The position numbers and the translations under genes are program-made. A stretch of DNA of 64,000 bases from Lentzea aerocolonigenes. Lineage in GTDB: Bacteria; Actinomycetota; Actinomycetes; Mycobacteriales; Pseudonocardiaceae. Location of the stretch: the NCBI RefSeq assembly GCF_000974445.1, contig NZ_BBOJ01000010.1, forward strand, positions 124,001 to 188,000. Reading direction: 5' to 3'. How positions within the stretch are numbered: the stretch's first letter is position 1; each line of letters opens with the position of its first letter. Below are positions 45,305-54,180 of this stretch, piece by piece. Under the pieces are notes generated by a model that saw only the letters and a program-made list of their open reading frames with translations, was not told where the DNA came from and made no database searches.

Positions 45305-47778
45305 ACGTACTCGACGCTGCCGAATGGGAAGCGCTGTCGTTGCCCACAAACGCAGTGAACTCACCCGATGACCTACCGGGTCACGGATGGCTACCAGCGA
45401 AGGTGCCAGGCACCGCTGCCGAGATAATAAATGAACATCGCGGACGCCTCGTTTACGACGAAGCCAACCTCGACGGACGCGACTGGTGGTGGCGTACAAC
45501 CGTCGCCAACGCCTCACCAAACGCCAACTGGTTACTCACCGTGGACGGGTTGGCCACCATTGCAGACGTTTGGATCTCCGGTACACACGTACTGTCCAGC
45601 GAGAACATGTTCCGCTCCTACGCAACCACATTGGCCACCTTGCCCCAGAGCGTAACGGTTGTCATTCGATGCCGGGCGACTCATCCATTCATTGCCGCCA
45701 GGTATCCCCGGCCGCGTTGGAAGTCTTCTCTGGTAACCCTGCAAGGATGGCGCTGGTTACGAACGACTTTACTTGGACGCGTGCCTGCATGGGCCGGCAG
45801 CACCGCGCCAGTTGGTCCATGGCGACCCTTATCCTTACGTGCCATAGATCGTCCGTACGTCGTCGGTCACTGCCTCTCTACGGAACTCGACGGCGAAGAC
45901 GGTATCTTCACTGCGGAGGTCCGATTTGTGGCACCCAAGCCGCCGCGACACGCGAGTATCAAAGCTGGAAAGACAATCATTGAAGCAGAACTTGACGACC
46001 ACGGCGTGCTTCGCGCGAAGGGCCGACTGTCACAGGTGCAACATTGGTGGCCACACACCCACGGTGAACCACACTGCTATGGCGTCTCAGTTGTCATCGA
46101 TGAGCACACAATTCCACTTCCGAAAATCGGGTTCCGGACCGTCGTGGCGGACCGCTCGACTGGCGGCTTCGATCTGCGAATTAACGGCGTGCCTGTGTTT
46201 ATCCGCGGAGCTTGCTGGATGCCATTGGATCCCGTGTCACTGAATACCGACCTCGATCAGCTTCGTGTCGCTATTGAATTGACCCGGAAAGCGGGATTCA
46301 ACATGATTCGCGTCGTCGGTGGAACTGTCTATGAGACAGACGCTTTCTACGACGCATGTACCGAGGCTGGCATACTGGTCTGGCAGGACTTCATGTTAGC
46401 AACGCTGGACCCTCCCGACGACGCGCAGTTTATACATCAGCTGGAGGCTGAGGCGACACAGTTCGCCGACCGTGTGTCTGGCAGACCGTGCATCGCCACT
46501 GTCAACGGTGGCAGCGAGATCGAGCAGCAGCCATCGTTCTTAGGAATTCCGCCTGAACAGTCCACTGCCAAAGTACTTCATGACGTGTTCCCCCGATTAC
46601 TGCAACAACACTTGCCGGATGTGCCTTACGTGCCGTCGACACCTACGGGAGGCGTGATGCCCACGGACACTTCGTCGGGTATCTCACACTATTACGGATT
46701 AGGTGCCTATCTACGTCCCCTGTCGGATGTCAGGACTTCCAAGGTCCGTTTCGCCGCCGAGTGCCTCGCCCTAAGCATTCCCCCAGAAGCTTTCAGAGTG
46801 CAACAGTGGTTCGGGTCAGCGCGCGCTGCGGGACACCACCCAGATTGGAAGACAGGCGTTCCGCGGGATCGGACAGCCTCGTGGGACTTTGAGGATATCC
46901 GGGACTACTATATCCGCGAGGTTTTCCACATTGATCCAATGCTGACGCGCATGGAAGACCCTGAGCGGTACCTCGACCTCGGCCGAGCAATCGCATGTGT
47001 GTTGATGTGCCAAGCGTTTACGCAATGGCGTAGGCCGACCTCGCTGTGCTCCGGCGCTCTCGTATGGACTTTTCGTGACCTGATGCCCGGCGCAGGATGG
47101 GGGATAACGGACTGCACCGGTGAGCCTAAAGCTCCGTGGTACGCGCTACAGCGGGTGCTTTCCCCTATCGCGGTGCTCGTGAGTGACGATGGACTGGACG
47201 GCATCGTCTTTATAGTGTGTAACGACACTGCGATGCCGCTAGAGGCACGCCTCGAGGTACAGGTGTGGTCAGCCGCCGGTAAACTACTGGAAAGAGCGAC
47301 AAAGAAGCTGGAGGTGCCTGCGCGCGCCGGGGTCGAGATACGCCTCGACGAGGTCATCGGTCATTTCACTGACGCTGGGTATGCCTATCGATTCGGCCCG
47401 CGAGTGCGTGACGGGTTACAGGTCACCCTGATCGGCGTAAACGGCTCGATATTGGCAACGGAGGTCACGCTCTTCGGCGAGCACATACGGCCGGTGCGCG
47501 ATGGCGTACTGACGGCTATTCTACGCCATCTTTGTGACGAATGGTATGTCGATGTCGCGTCCACCGAACTCGCACAGTGGGTCGCCATTACGTGTGCCGA
47601 CTACCGCCCAGCTGCCTCTTGGTTTCATCTTCCCCCCGGATCGACGCGCCGAGTTCGGCTCGAGCGTATCCGGCCAGAATCCAGTCGGCCGACAGTTTTT
47701 GCACGGGCGTTGAACGCACCCGAGATACAGGCAGAATACCATTCATCGGCATTCGAAAGCGAACTGGAGGACCAATAG
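45298..47778 (+). CDS. Glycoside hydrolase family 2 protein (beta-mannosidase-like)
   Basis: This is an 826-residue protein. The sandwich domain (residues about 30-270) is followed by a TIM barrel from about 285 (GFRTVVADRSTGGFDLRING, then FIRGACWMPLDP and NMIRVVGGTVYETDAFYDAC). VNGGSEIEQQ near 405 carries the likely acid/base Glu, and FAAECLALSIP near 487 the likely nucleophile. The acid/base motif departs from the usual WNGNNE, so the substrate may be unusual. Start is GTG 45298, overlapping DUF1839 by seven bases. It might trim a sugar from the pathway product. Confidence 0.85.
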   Translation: MVNVLDAAEWEALSLPTNAVNSPDDLPGHGWLPAKVPGTAAEIINEHRGRLVYDEANLDGRDWWWRTTVANASPNANWLLTVDGLATIADVWISGTHVLSSENMFRSYATTLATLPQSVTVVIRCRATHPFIAARYPRPRWKSSLVTLQGWRWLRTTLLGRVPAWAGSTAPVGPWRPLSLRAIDRPYVVGHCLSTELDGEDGIFTAEVRFVAPKPPRHASIKAGKTIIEAELDDHGVLRAKGRLSQVQHWWPHTHGEPHCYGVSVVIDEHTIPLPKIGFRTVVADRSTGGFDLRINGVPVFIRGACWMPLDPVSLNTDLDQLRVAIELTRKAGFNMIRVVGGTVYETDAFYDACTEAGILVWQDFMLATLDPPDDAQFIHQLEAEATQFADRVSGRPCIATVNGGSEIEQQPSFLGIPPEQSTAKVLHDVFPRLLQQHLPDVPYVPSTPTGGVMPTDTSSGISHYYGLGAYLRPLSDVRTSKVRFAAECLALSIPPEAFRVQQWFGSARAAGHHPDWKTGVPRDRTASWDFEDIRDYYIREVFHIDPMLTRMEDPERYLDLGRAIACVLMCQAFTQWRRPTSLCSGALVWTFRDLMPGAGWGITDCTGEPKAPWYALQRVLSPIAVLVSDDGLDGIVFIVCNDTAMPLEARLEVQVWSAAGKLLERATKKLEVPARAGVEIRLDEVIGHFTDAGYAYRFGPRVRDGLQVTLIGVNGSILATEVTLFGEHIRPVRDGVLTAILRHLCDEWYVDVASTELAQWVAITCADYRPAASWFHLPPGSTRRVRLERIRPESSRPTVFARALNAPEIQAEYHSSAFESELEDQ

Positions 47779-48632
47779 TGAGCCTGGTCGTCGGCGTACA
47801 CGGCATCGCGAAGCATCATTTCGGCCGTCATCAGCTATTGGCTGGCTGGCGCCCAGCCCTGCTAGACGGCCTTGAGCGTGCTACCGGCCAACGGATCGAC
47901 AAAGTTGACCTCGACCTCGCCTTTTATGGTGACTTTTTCCTGCCTTCAAAGAGCTCCGTCGGACACAAGAGCACGGACAGCGATGACGTACTCCACAACA
48001 TGTCTGACGGCGAGCGCGCCGATATTGAGAGTGTGCTGTCGGAGATGGTGACAGCGGCTGAGTTGGCGGCTGCTGCCGAGGAACTGGCGCAGCAGAAGAG
48101 CTACACCCGTACGCCCACACTGGTTCAATTACTACTTCGCGCCGTGGGACGGCGCTTCACGTTGGCATCAGCAGTAACGACAGTCGGTGTCATGCGACAA
48201 GTGCGCCGGTACTTACATGACGCGACCCTGAAGGACGAAATTGATCAGCGCGTGAAGGATTCCGTAGCATCGGATTGCCGCATACTTATCAGCCACTCGT
48301 TGGGATCAGTAGTGGCACTCGAGTATCTTAGACATAACTCCGATCATGACATAAGCGTGCTTCTCACCATGGGATCGCCACTCGGCCTGCGATTCATCCG
48401 GTCACGGTTGCCGGCCACGCCAGTGACCGTGCCAAAGTGGGTGAACATCACGGACCGTCACGATCCCGTGGCCTGCGCTGGCCCGCTGCGCACGTGGTGG
48501 TCCCAGATTTCCGAAGCCGATGAGCTCGTCGTGGATAACGGAGGTGATGCGCATGCTGTCGAGCGATATCTGAGTCGCAAGGCGACCGGAAGAGCGCTCC
48601 TCAGTGCCTTCCCAGACATCGACAGCAGGTGA
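47778..48632 (+). CDS. Alpha/beta-hydrolase (serine hydrolase)
   Basis: This is a 284-residue protein from GTG 47778 with GGAGG about eight bases upstream. VVGVHGI is the oxyanion strand and ISHSLGSVVALEYL contains nucleophile Ser174. Asp226 or Asp229 (NITDRHDP) and His259 (DAHAVERYL) complete a triad. The middle section (about 55-160) is a variable helical cap. No signal peptide is seen. It ends the plus-strand operon and might act as thioesterase or effector. Confidence 0.82.
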   Translation: MSLVVGVHGIAKHHFGRHQLLAGWRPALLDGLERATGQRIDKVDLDLAFYGDFFLPSKSSVGHKSTDSDDVLHNMSDGERADIESVLSEMVTAAELAAAAEELAQQKSYTRTPTLVQLLLRAVGRRFTLASAVTTVGVMRQVRRYLHDATLKDEIDQRVKDSVASDCRILISHSLGSVVALEYLRHNSDHDISVLLTMGSPLGLRFIRSRLPATPVTVPKWVNITDRHDPVACAGPLRTWWSQISEADELVVDNGGDAHAVERYLSRKATGRALLSAFPDIDSR

Positions 48633-48891
48633 ACTAGCAACGGGCATTGCGCGGCATCGTTGCGCCACGCGCCTTCTCCCGAGATCCACAGATCCCGGCT
48701 GACGTCCTGCGAGTACCCGCAACACCAGCCTCAACAGGGACGAGCTCATGCCGGTGCACTGCGCCATCGCGAACGCCTTCACGGCGAACCTCACAACCAC
48801 AGGTACGTGGTTCAGCGGCGCGCAAGCCATCGGACAGCAGGCTCGTCGCCCAGAATCCGGTCGAGTTCGTCTGCCCTTGTACCTCAGAGAC

Positions 48892-50643
48892 TCACCGAGC
48901 GCCGTGCCTCCGCACGAGCACCCGATCACCCACCTGAACAAAGTCGAGGTCCGCTTCGCAGGCGCTGCGGGCAGCGTCGGCAGGGGAGCACACGATCGGC
49001 TCATCATGCAGGTTGAAGGAAGTGTTGATCACTGCTGGCTCTCCCGAAAGCCTTCGGTACTCAGCGAGAAGTGTCACCAAGCCAAGGTCGTGCAGTGGAT
49101 CGACCAGCTGCGGACGGGCCGTGCCATCGCGGTGCACCGCAGCTGGGAGACGACGACGTGCTTCGTCGGTGCAGAGCACAGAGGTAGTCATGTACTGGGT
49201 AGGACCGACGACCTTCGAAAGCCCTGAAAACAGGCGCGGTCCGTCCTCCGCTAGCGCCATGGGAGCAAAGGGCATTACGTGAGATCGGCGGAGCCGATCG
49301 TTGAGCCGGCTCGTGATCCTGGTATCGCGGGCTGGCGCGAGCACTGAGCGGTGACCGAGCGCACGAGGGCCGTACTCGGTTCCTCCCGCGAATCTTGCCA
49401 CTACGTGCCCGCTGGCCAGCGCCTCCGCCAGCTCCGGCTCCGCGTGCAGACCGCTGGTGCTGAGCACGTAGCCCTGAGAGAGGAACGCGCTGGTGGCGTC
49501 GTTATCCGCGTAAGAAGGCCCGAGACCCAGACTGCGCAGTGGCACTGGGCGGCGGTGGTGGGTCGCGGCGTACGCAGCCGCGGCGGCGCCCATCGCGATC
49601 CCCGAATCGGTCATGCCCGGATGGACATGCAGCTCGTCCACACAGGACAAGCCAGCCACGCGACGATTGAGGCTCACGTTGGCGAATACTCCACCAGACA
49701 CGACGAGGACACCGGTGGCGGAGTTCTTCATGTGATGCTCGACCAGGTCCAGCACCACTTCTTCCAGCACCTGCTGGACGGTCGCGGCGACGTCGTTCCG
49801 GTCTACTGCATCGATCATCGCGGCCATAGCGCTGTTGTGAAACGCGGGAATCCGGTCAGGATAAGGGCCTTGCACGATACCCAGGCTCAGAGTGCTGTGC
49901 GGTCGGCCGTCGATGAACCTCACCAGCTCTCTCATGCGCGCCAGGAGTCCCGCATGAGTACTTCCCGTGGCCGCCATCGCGGTGAGCTTGCCTTCGTCGC
50001 GCTGAGGTCTTAGTCCACAGGCGACAGTCGCAGCCGAGTACAGGTGCCCGAGCGAGGCCTCCGCTGGAATCTCCAGGACCGGGCGCAGGCGATGGCCCAC
50101 ACCTTGGTGGACAGTGCCGCTCAGGTCGTCCCCCTTGCCATCAAGGGTCACGACCAGGGCCTCCTCGACGGGGGCGAGAAGGAACGCAGAGGCGTGACAT
50201 GTGTGATGGGGAACGTGCACGATTCTGGCCCGGTCCATGTCGACGCCGGCCTTTTCCGCCGTGCGCAGTGCTTTGGCGACTCTCGCGCGTTGGGTTCTCA
50301 GCGGCATCGCGAGGAGGTCGGCCGCGTCTACGCCCAGCTCGGCAGCTCTGTCGAGCCTGCGCGTTTCACCCGCGCGGACGATGGCGAGGAAGTTGTTGAC
50401 AGCTCGGCGATGCAACGCTTCGGGCTCTTCTAGCCCGATGGCCACCGTGGTGATCTCCTCAGAGGAGGCGTCGACACACCACTTGGTGCTCTGCAGGGGC
50501 CCAGGCATACCGTCTGGGCGGCAGTCGTGGTTCTTCACCCGCGAGAACCGTTCCTCTTCCACTGCGGCGACAACGGCACCATCCGCCTCCGAGATCACCG
50601 CCGCGCCGGCGTTGTGGCCTTCGTAGATGCCGAGGATCGCCAC
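48892..50643 (-). CDS. O-carbamoyltransferase (NodU/CmcH/TobZ family) 2
   Basis: This is a 583-residue protein. Kae1-like motifs: GIYEGHNAGAAVIS, HHTCHASAFL and VVTLDGKGDD. YrdC-like end: GTEYGPRALGHRSVLA and VINTSFNLHDEPIV. It would carbamoylate a hydroxyl of the pathway product. Start is GTG 50643, overlapping the oxygenase stop by one base. It is the last gene of the peptide-P450 operon and is distinct in sequence from the other carbamoyltransferase. Confidence 0.92.
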   Translation of the reverse strand: MAILGIYEGHNAGAAVISEADGAVVAAVEEERFSRVKNHDCRPDGMPGPLQSTKWCVDASSEEITTVAIGLEEPEALHRRAVNNFLAIVRAGETRRLDRAAELGVDAADLLAMPLRTQRARVAKALRTAEKAGVDMDRARIVHVPHHTCHASAFLLAPVEEALVVTLDGKGDDLSGTVHQGVGHRLRPVLEIPAEASLGHLYSAATVACGLRPQRDEGKLTAMAATGSTHAGLLARMRELVRFIDGRPHSTLSLGIVQGPYPDRIPAFHNSAMAAMIDAVDRNDVAATVQQVLEEVVLDLVEHHMKNSATGVLVVSGGVFANVSLNRRVAGLSCVDELHVHPGMTDSGIAMGAAAAAYAATHHRRPVPLRSLGLGPSYADNDATSAFLSQGYVLSTSGLHAEPELAEALASGHVVARFAGGTEYGPRALGHRSVLAPARDTRITSRLNDRLRRSHVMPFAPMALAEDGPRLFSGLSKVVGPTQYMTTSVLCTDEARRRLPAAVHRDGTARPQLVDPLHDLGLVTLLAEYRRLSGEPAVINTSFNLHDEPIVCSPADAARSACEADLDFVQVGDRVLVRRHGAR

Positions 50644-51485
50644 TACACGACCGCCTTTCCGCCGACTTTGACGCGAAGGAGCTCACGGCCGCAGTCGCGT
50701 TCGAGCGACGGGCCGCGGTGCAGGACCCGGTGGTTGTCGAACATCACCAGCCGCCCGTCGGAGGTGGCGGGCCCGTACCACTCGAGTTCGTCGGCTGCCA
50801 AGACCGCCTGGATGTGCTCCACTCCCCTGGCTAGAGCCGAAGACATGCGATCCACAAGCGGTTCGACAGCGGGCAGAACCCAGCGGGGTACCACCGGATC
50901 GAGAATCGCGCTCCATAGTTGCGGTAGGTCGGGGAAGTTGACCCGCCATGGCAACGCCTCCCCTCGAAGCGCCGCGAGGGCTTCCTGGTCGAACATCAGT
51001 GCGTCCTGCAGGAACCTCAACGGGAGTACGCCGGTCGGCATCGTGGTCGCGTCCTGGCCTTTGAGGCTGCCGAGCAGGGTGTAGCGGTTCGGCAGGAGCC
51101 AAGGCGTGCTGTCGGTGTGCCAGGCCTGGTCGTGACGATGCCCCACACCCGATATGACATGGCTGACGGAGCCTCCGACGTCGTCGTGGACCATCTCTGC
51201 CGCGACTCCGAGCCACACCGCGAAAAGAGTGCACGCGACAGGCGAGGGCACCTCCACCGGGAAGGAGATCTCAACGTGCGCCGCCACGCTGTCCAGTGCG
51301 GCGAACACCTGGTCGTGGAACTTCCGCGCTGTCCCTTCGTCTGCGCGGACGACGGCCCTCACCACTTCCTGTCGGTCCGGCTCGGAACGCAGTGCTCGAG
51401 CGACGTCCCGCACAGAGTGCAGCTCGGGGAGCCCACCGTCGAACCACACTTCAGGCATCGGCACGGCAGCCGGACTTGTGAGCAT
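50643..51485 (-). CDS. Fe(II)/2-oxoglutarate-dependent oxygenase (TauD/clavaminate-synthase-like)
   Basis: This is a 280-residue protein. His123 and Asp125 in AWHTDSTPW, and His256 in FDNHRVLHRG, form the metal triad; the following Arg would bind 2-oxoglutarate. These enzymes hydroxylate or desaturate amino acids and peptides. It could install the hydroxyl later carbamoylated by the next gene, which it overlaps by one base. It lies 13 bases after the PP-loop gene. Confidence 0.9.
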   Translation of the reverse strand: MLTSPAAVPMPEVWFDGGLPELHSVRDVARALRSEPDRQEVVRAVVRADEGTARKFHDQVFAALDSVAAHVEISFPVEVPSPVACTLFAVWLGVAAEMVHDDVGGSVSHVISGVGHRHDQAWHTDSTPWLLPNRYTLLGSLKGQDATTMPTGVLPLRFLQDALMFDQEALAALRGEALPWRVNFPDLPQLWSAILDPVVPRWVLPAVEPLVDRMSSALARGVEHIQAVLAADELEWYGPATSDGRLVMFDNHRVLHRGPSLERDCGRELLRVKVGGKAVV

Positions 51486-51498
51486 CGGGTTCTCCGGT

Positions 51499-52704
51499 TC
51501 AGTGGGACGGCTCGCCCGAGCGGAAGTGCCGATCGAGGATCTGGCGCACCATTTCCCGACGCTCGGGCGTGGCCTGGACGGTGAGGTGCACGTCCATGGT
51601 TTCGTCGTAGTGCAAGCTGGCGAACCGCCCGGCGAACGTTCGGCGCATTCCGTCCAGCAGGCTCAGACCGAACGAGGGATACGCGGAGTCCAGGGAGTGC
51701 GCCAGGTAGAACGCGAGGCTGCGCTGGCGAGTGGTGTGGGGGTCGCGTTCTCGGTAGTTCTCCAGGCTGAACGCGGGATGGCAGGCGTCCAGCAGCAGCT
51801 TCGGCACCCGCCACACCGGCATCACCAGTCGCTGGCCGCCCATCTGGCGAACCGGGTACTCCAGTGGCTGGTGGCCGTTCATCACCATGAAGAGCAGCTC
51901 AGCGAGGAGGTCCTCGCGGTTGTAGCCAAACGCGAGGTCGCTGAAGGCGCGTGCCTGGCCCAGCACCCTCGCGGTCTTGAGAATCAGGAACGTGCCGAAG
52001 AAGTGGACCGCCTCGTGCCCGAAGGCACGCCCGAAGTCAGCGAAGAACGCGTCCAGCGAGGTGGTCATCCCCAGCAACGCCGCCAGCCGCTCCGGCGTGT
52101 ACACCGTGTGCTCGATACCCAGGTCCTGGCACAGCACCGAGGCCCGATCCGCCGCTGCGTCGGTCATGACGTCCCGGAAGGTCAGGGTGAAGGCAGTCAG
52201 CCGATCGGCGGGCAGCGACTCCTTCAGCCCGTACGCCAAGGCGTTGCTGTCGCCACCTCCGGAGACACCGAACACGCATCCGCGCTCCGCCGTCCCTGTT
52301 TCCTGAACGAAGGTTTTCACCTGCTCGCTGACCATGCGGCGTGCTTGCTCAGGGGTCACCGTGCTGCGCTTCACCTCCGCACGACCGTCGCTACCCTGGA
52401 CTATCGACTCGAATCCGGTTCCCAGCTCCACCGTCTCCGCAGTGGGATGCGGGTCGTGCGAGATGATCGTGTCGAACAAAGTGTTGCGCAGAGCCCGAAT
52501 GACAACGTGGTCAGCGCTGGCGCGGAGAGTGTCGTAGGTACTCCACGGCGGAATTGGGGTCAAGTCGGTGCCGGTGACCGCATACGCCTGGAAGAGCGTG
52601 GTGGGCAACTGCAGAGCACGAAGAGTGTGAGCGACAGTGGGACCTATCGGTTCGATCGCCATCTCCCCTGTGACGTGCTCGACCACCACGAAACTCGGTG
52701 TCAT
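51499..52704 (-). CDS. PP-loop ATP pyrophosphatase (TilS/TtcA-like fold)
   Basis: This is a 401-residue protein from the ATG at 52704 (AGAGGA upstream); an open frame extends further 5' but overlaps the P450. FGVSGGGDSNALAYGL has the PP-loop SGGxDS at 148-153, and FGYNREDLLAEL recalls the second motif of this fold. The first ~130 residues form a separate domain I do not recognise. PP-loop enzymes activate carbonyls by adenylation, for thiolation, amidation or tRNA thiolation. Here it probably modifies the peptide. Confidence 0.82.
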   Translation of the reverse strand: MTPSFVVVEHVTGEMAIEPIGPTVAHTLRALQLPTTLFQAYAVTGTDLTPIPPWSTYDTLRASADHVVIRALRNTLFDTIISHDPHPTAETVELGTGFESIVQGSDGRAEVKRSTVTPEQARRMVSEQVKTFVQETGTAERGCVFGVSGGGDSNALAYGLKESLPADRLTAFTLTFRDVMTDAAADRASVLCQDLGIEHTVYTPERLAALLGMTTSLDAFFADFGRAFGHEAVHFFGTFLILKTARVLGQARAFSDLAFGYNREDLLAELLFMVMNGHQPLEYPVRQMGGQRLVMPVWRVPKLLLDACHPAFSLENYRERDPHTTRQRSLAFYLAHSLDSAYPSFGLSLLDGMRRTFAGRFASLHYDETMDVHLTVQATPERREMVRQILDRHFRSGEPSH

Positions 52705-52718
52705 CTGGTTTCCTCTGC

Positions 52719-53723
52719 TCAGGCGGGTAGAAGGCAGGCGGACCGGCCGCCCAGCAGACCTGGCCGGACATGCCGAGCCGGGGGCCGGCCAGCCGACAGG
52801 GAGAGGGCGGCATGGAGAAAAGCACGTGAGTAGAGCTCGGCCGGGCAGTTGCGCCTTCCCAGGCCGAAAGGGAGATACCAGGGGCTGCCGCGAAGACCTG
52901 GTCGAGCCGGGACGAACGCCGCCGAGTCTGGCCAGGCGCGGTCGTCGCGGTGCAGCAACCACGGGCTGATCATCACCAGCCCACCCGCCGGAACGCTCAC
53001 CCCGGTCAGCTGCAGCGGCCGGAGGCACTCCCTGACGATCAGCCAGGCCGGCGGGGCGACACGAAGAAGCTCGCTCACCGTGTCATCGGTGACCGAAGAG
53101 CCCGTAACACCAAGGGTTCCGGCCGATCGGACCGCTGCGGCGAGACTCGGCCACCCGGCGAACGACAACGCGATGATTTCCGACGCGATGGCCGTCAGCG
53201 CCCAGCCGCGGGCAACGAGCTCCCTCACGAATGATGATTCGGAAGACAGCGCCGTCGTCAGTTGGCCGACCACCCTCCTCCGTTGGTCGGTCTCGGCGTC
53301 AGGGCGCGTTGTCAGCTCTCGCAGCAGAACCGCCAGAGACTCGGCGAACGCGCCTTCTGGAACGTCACCCGCCAGGTGCGCCACGAGCGCAAGGCACGTA
53401 CCGGGTCGCGCCTGCGCGGCAACCAATCCAGCTTCGTCACGTGCTGCACGACGGAGTGCGGCGATCACGTCTGCACGGGCGGAGGCGAAGCGGTCGCCCC
53501 CCAAGGACACGTAGCCCCCGACCCCTCGAGCCGAGGACGGCGAACGCCCTTTGCGAACGTGCTCGGACGACAACGTCGCTCGCCCGAGGGACGCCTCGCT
53601 GAGTAACCAGGTCGTTCGGCCGCCCAGGCTGAAGCTGACGACATCGGCGTCTGTATCGATGGTCATCAGCTCGTCGAACAGCGCCGAGCGATCGGCGAAC
53701 GCGAGTCCGGGCAGCGACCGCAT
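52719..53723 (-). CDS. Short cytochrome P450
   Basis: This 334-residue protein is well below the usual ~400. Haem ligand Cys293 lies in PFGLGRRNCPAELYSR. ELLR at 218-221 is the ExxR motif, and AWPDSAAFVPARP matches the following segment. The I-helix reads ALSFAGWPSLA without the usual acidic-Thr pair. The missing residues are N-terminal. Start ATG 53723 follows the peptide stop by three bases, so the small peptide is its likely substrate. Confidence 0.88.
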   Translation of the reverse strand: MRSLPGLAFADRSALFDELMTIDTDADVVSFSLGGRTTWLLSEASLGRATLSSEHVRKGRSPSSARGVGGYVSLGGDRFASARADVIAALRRAARDEAGLVAAQARPGTCLALVAHLAGDVPEGAFAESLAVLLRELTTRPDAETDQRRRVVGQLTTALSSESSFVRELVARGWALTAIASEIIALSFAGWPSLAAAVRSAGTLGVTGSSVTDDTVSELLRVAPPAWLIVRECLRPLQLTGVSVPAGGLVMISPWLLHRDDRAWPDSAAFVPARPGLRGSPWYLPFGLGRRNCPAELYSRAFLHAALSLSAGRPPARHVRPGLLGGRSACLLPA

Positions 53724-53726
53724 CGA

Positions 53727-53867
53727 TCACATCTGGGCGGTCAGCGCCGAAGCACAGAGAACGAACTCGACGCCGCCTTCGGTCATCGTCTCGAACCCGG
53801 AGTCCGGCAAGGTCGAGAACACGACGGACTCCGCGACAGAAACTTCCTCGGCGAGTTGCACTGGCAT
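53727..53867 (-). CDS. 46-residue peptide, putative RiPP precursor
   Basis: The frame runs from ATG 53867 to TGA 53729-53727, with AGGGG seven bases upstream. The acidic N-terminal part (MPVQLAEEVSVAESVVFS) looks like a leader. GG at 31-32 would leave a 14-residue core VEFVLCASALTAQM. It directly precedes the P450, PP-loop ATPase, oxygenase and carbamoyltransferase on the same strand, with a three-base gap to the P450. It has no similarity I recognise. The precursor role is inferred from size, leader-core pattern and position. Confidence 0.7.
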   Translation of the reverse strand: MPVQLAEEVSVAESVVFSTLPDSGFETMTEGGVEFVLCASALTAQM

Positions 53868-54180
53868 TGGATTACCCCTGTTCCATTAGAACTGGCAAGA
53901 CACACGACACTAAGCACGTGTACGCCCACAAAGCAAGGCCAGCAACCTTCCTCTCGGCCGGACGGATGTCGGTTTTTTTCACACCTCGAAACGGGGAATT
54001 ACTGGACAAGAACCTGACAAGCGCACACGCGCCATGGAATATCTCGCCGTTCGCCGACGTGCCCTGCCCCTCGAACACCACCGGCGAATTCCCATTCTTG
54101 ACAGGTGATGTTGCCTGGCCGCACCATGCCTGGTCCCACCGCGGCAGGGACAAGAAGGCAGAAACTTCATCGTGCCCGCA
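53868..54180. other. Gene-free leader region of the peptide operon
   Basis: This 313-base stretch is richer in A and T than its neighbours, with a seven-T run (plus strand 53972-53978) and no credible gene. It must hold the 3' end of the helicase transcript and the promoter of the peptide operon. Confidence 0.55.
53907..53936 (-). promoter_or_regulatory. Candidate promoter for the peptide operon
   Basis: On the minus strand TTGCTT (53936-53931) is separated by 18 bases from TAGTGT (53912-53907), giving a leader of about 35 bases before the peptide ATG. The hexamers are imperfect. Confidence 0.3.

Noticed and set aside
48633..48891. Possible small minus-strand gene downstream of carbamoyltransferase 2
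   Set aside because: The frames there lack ribosome sites and family resemblance.
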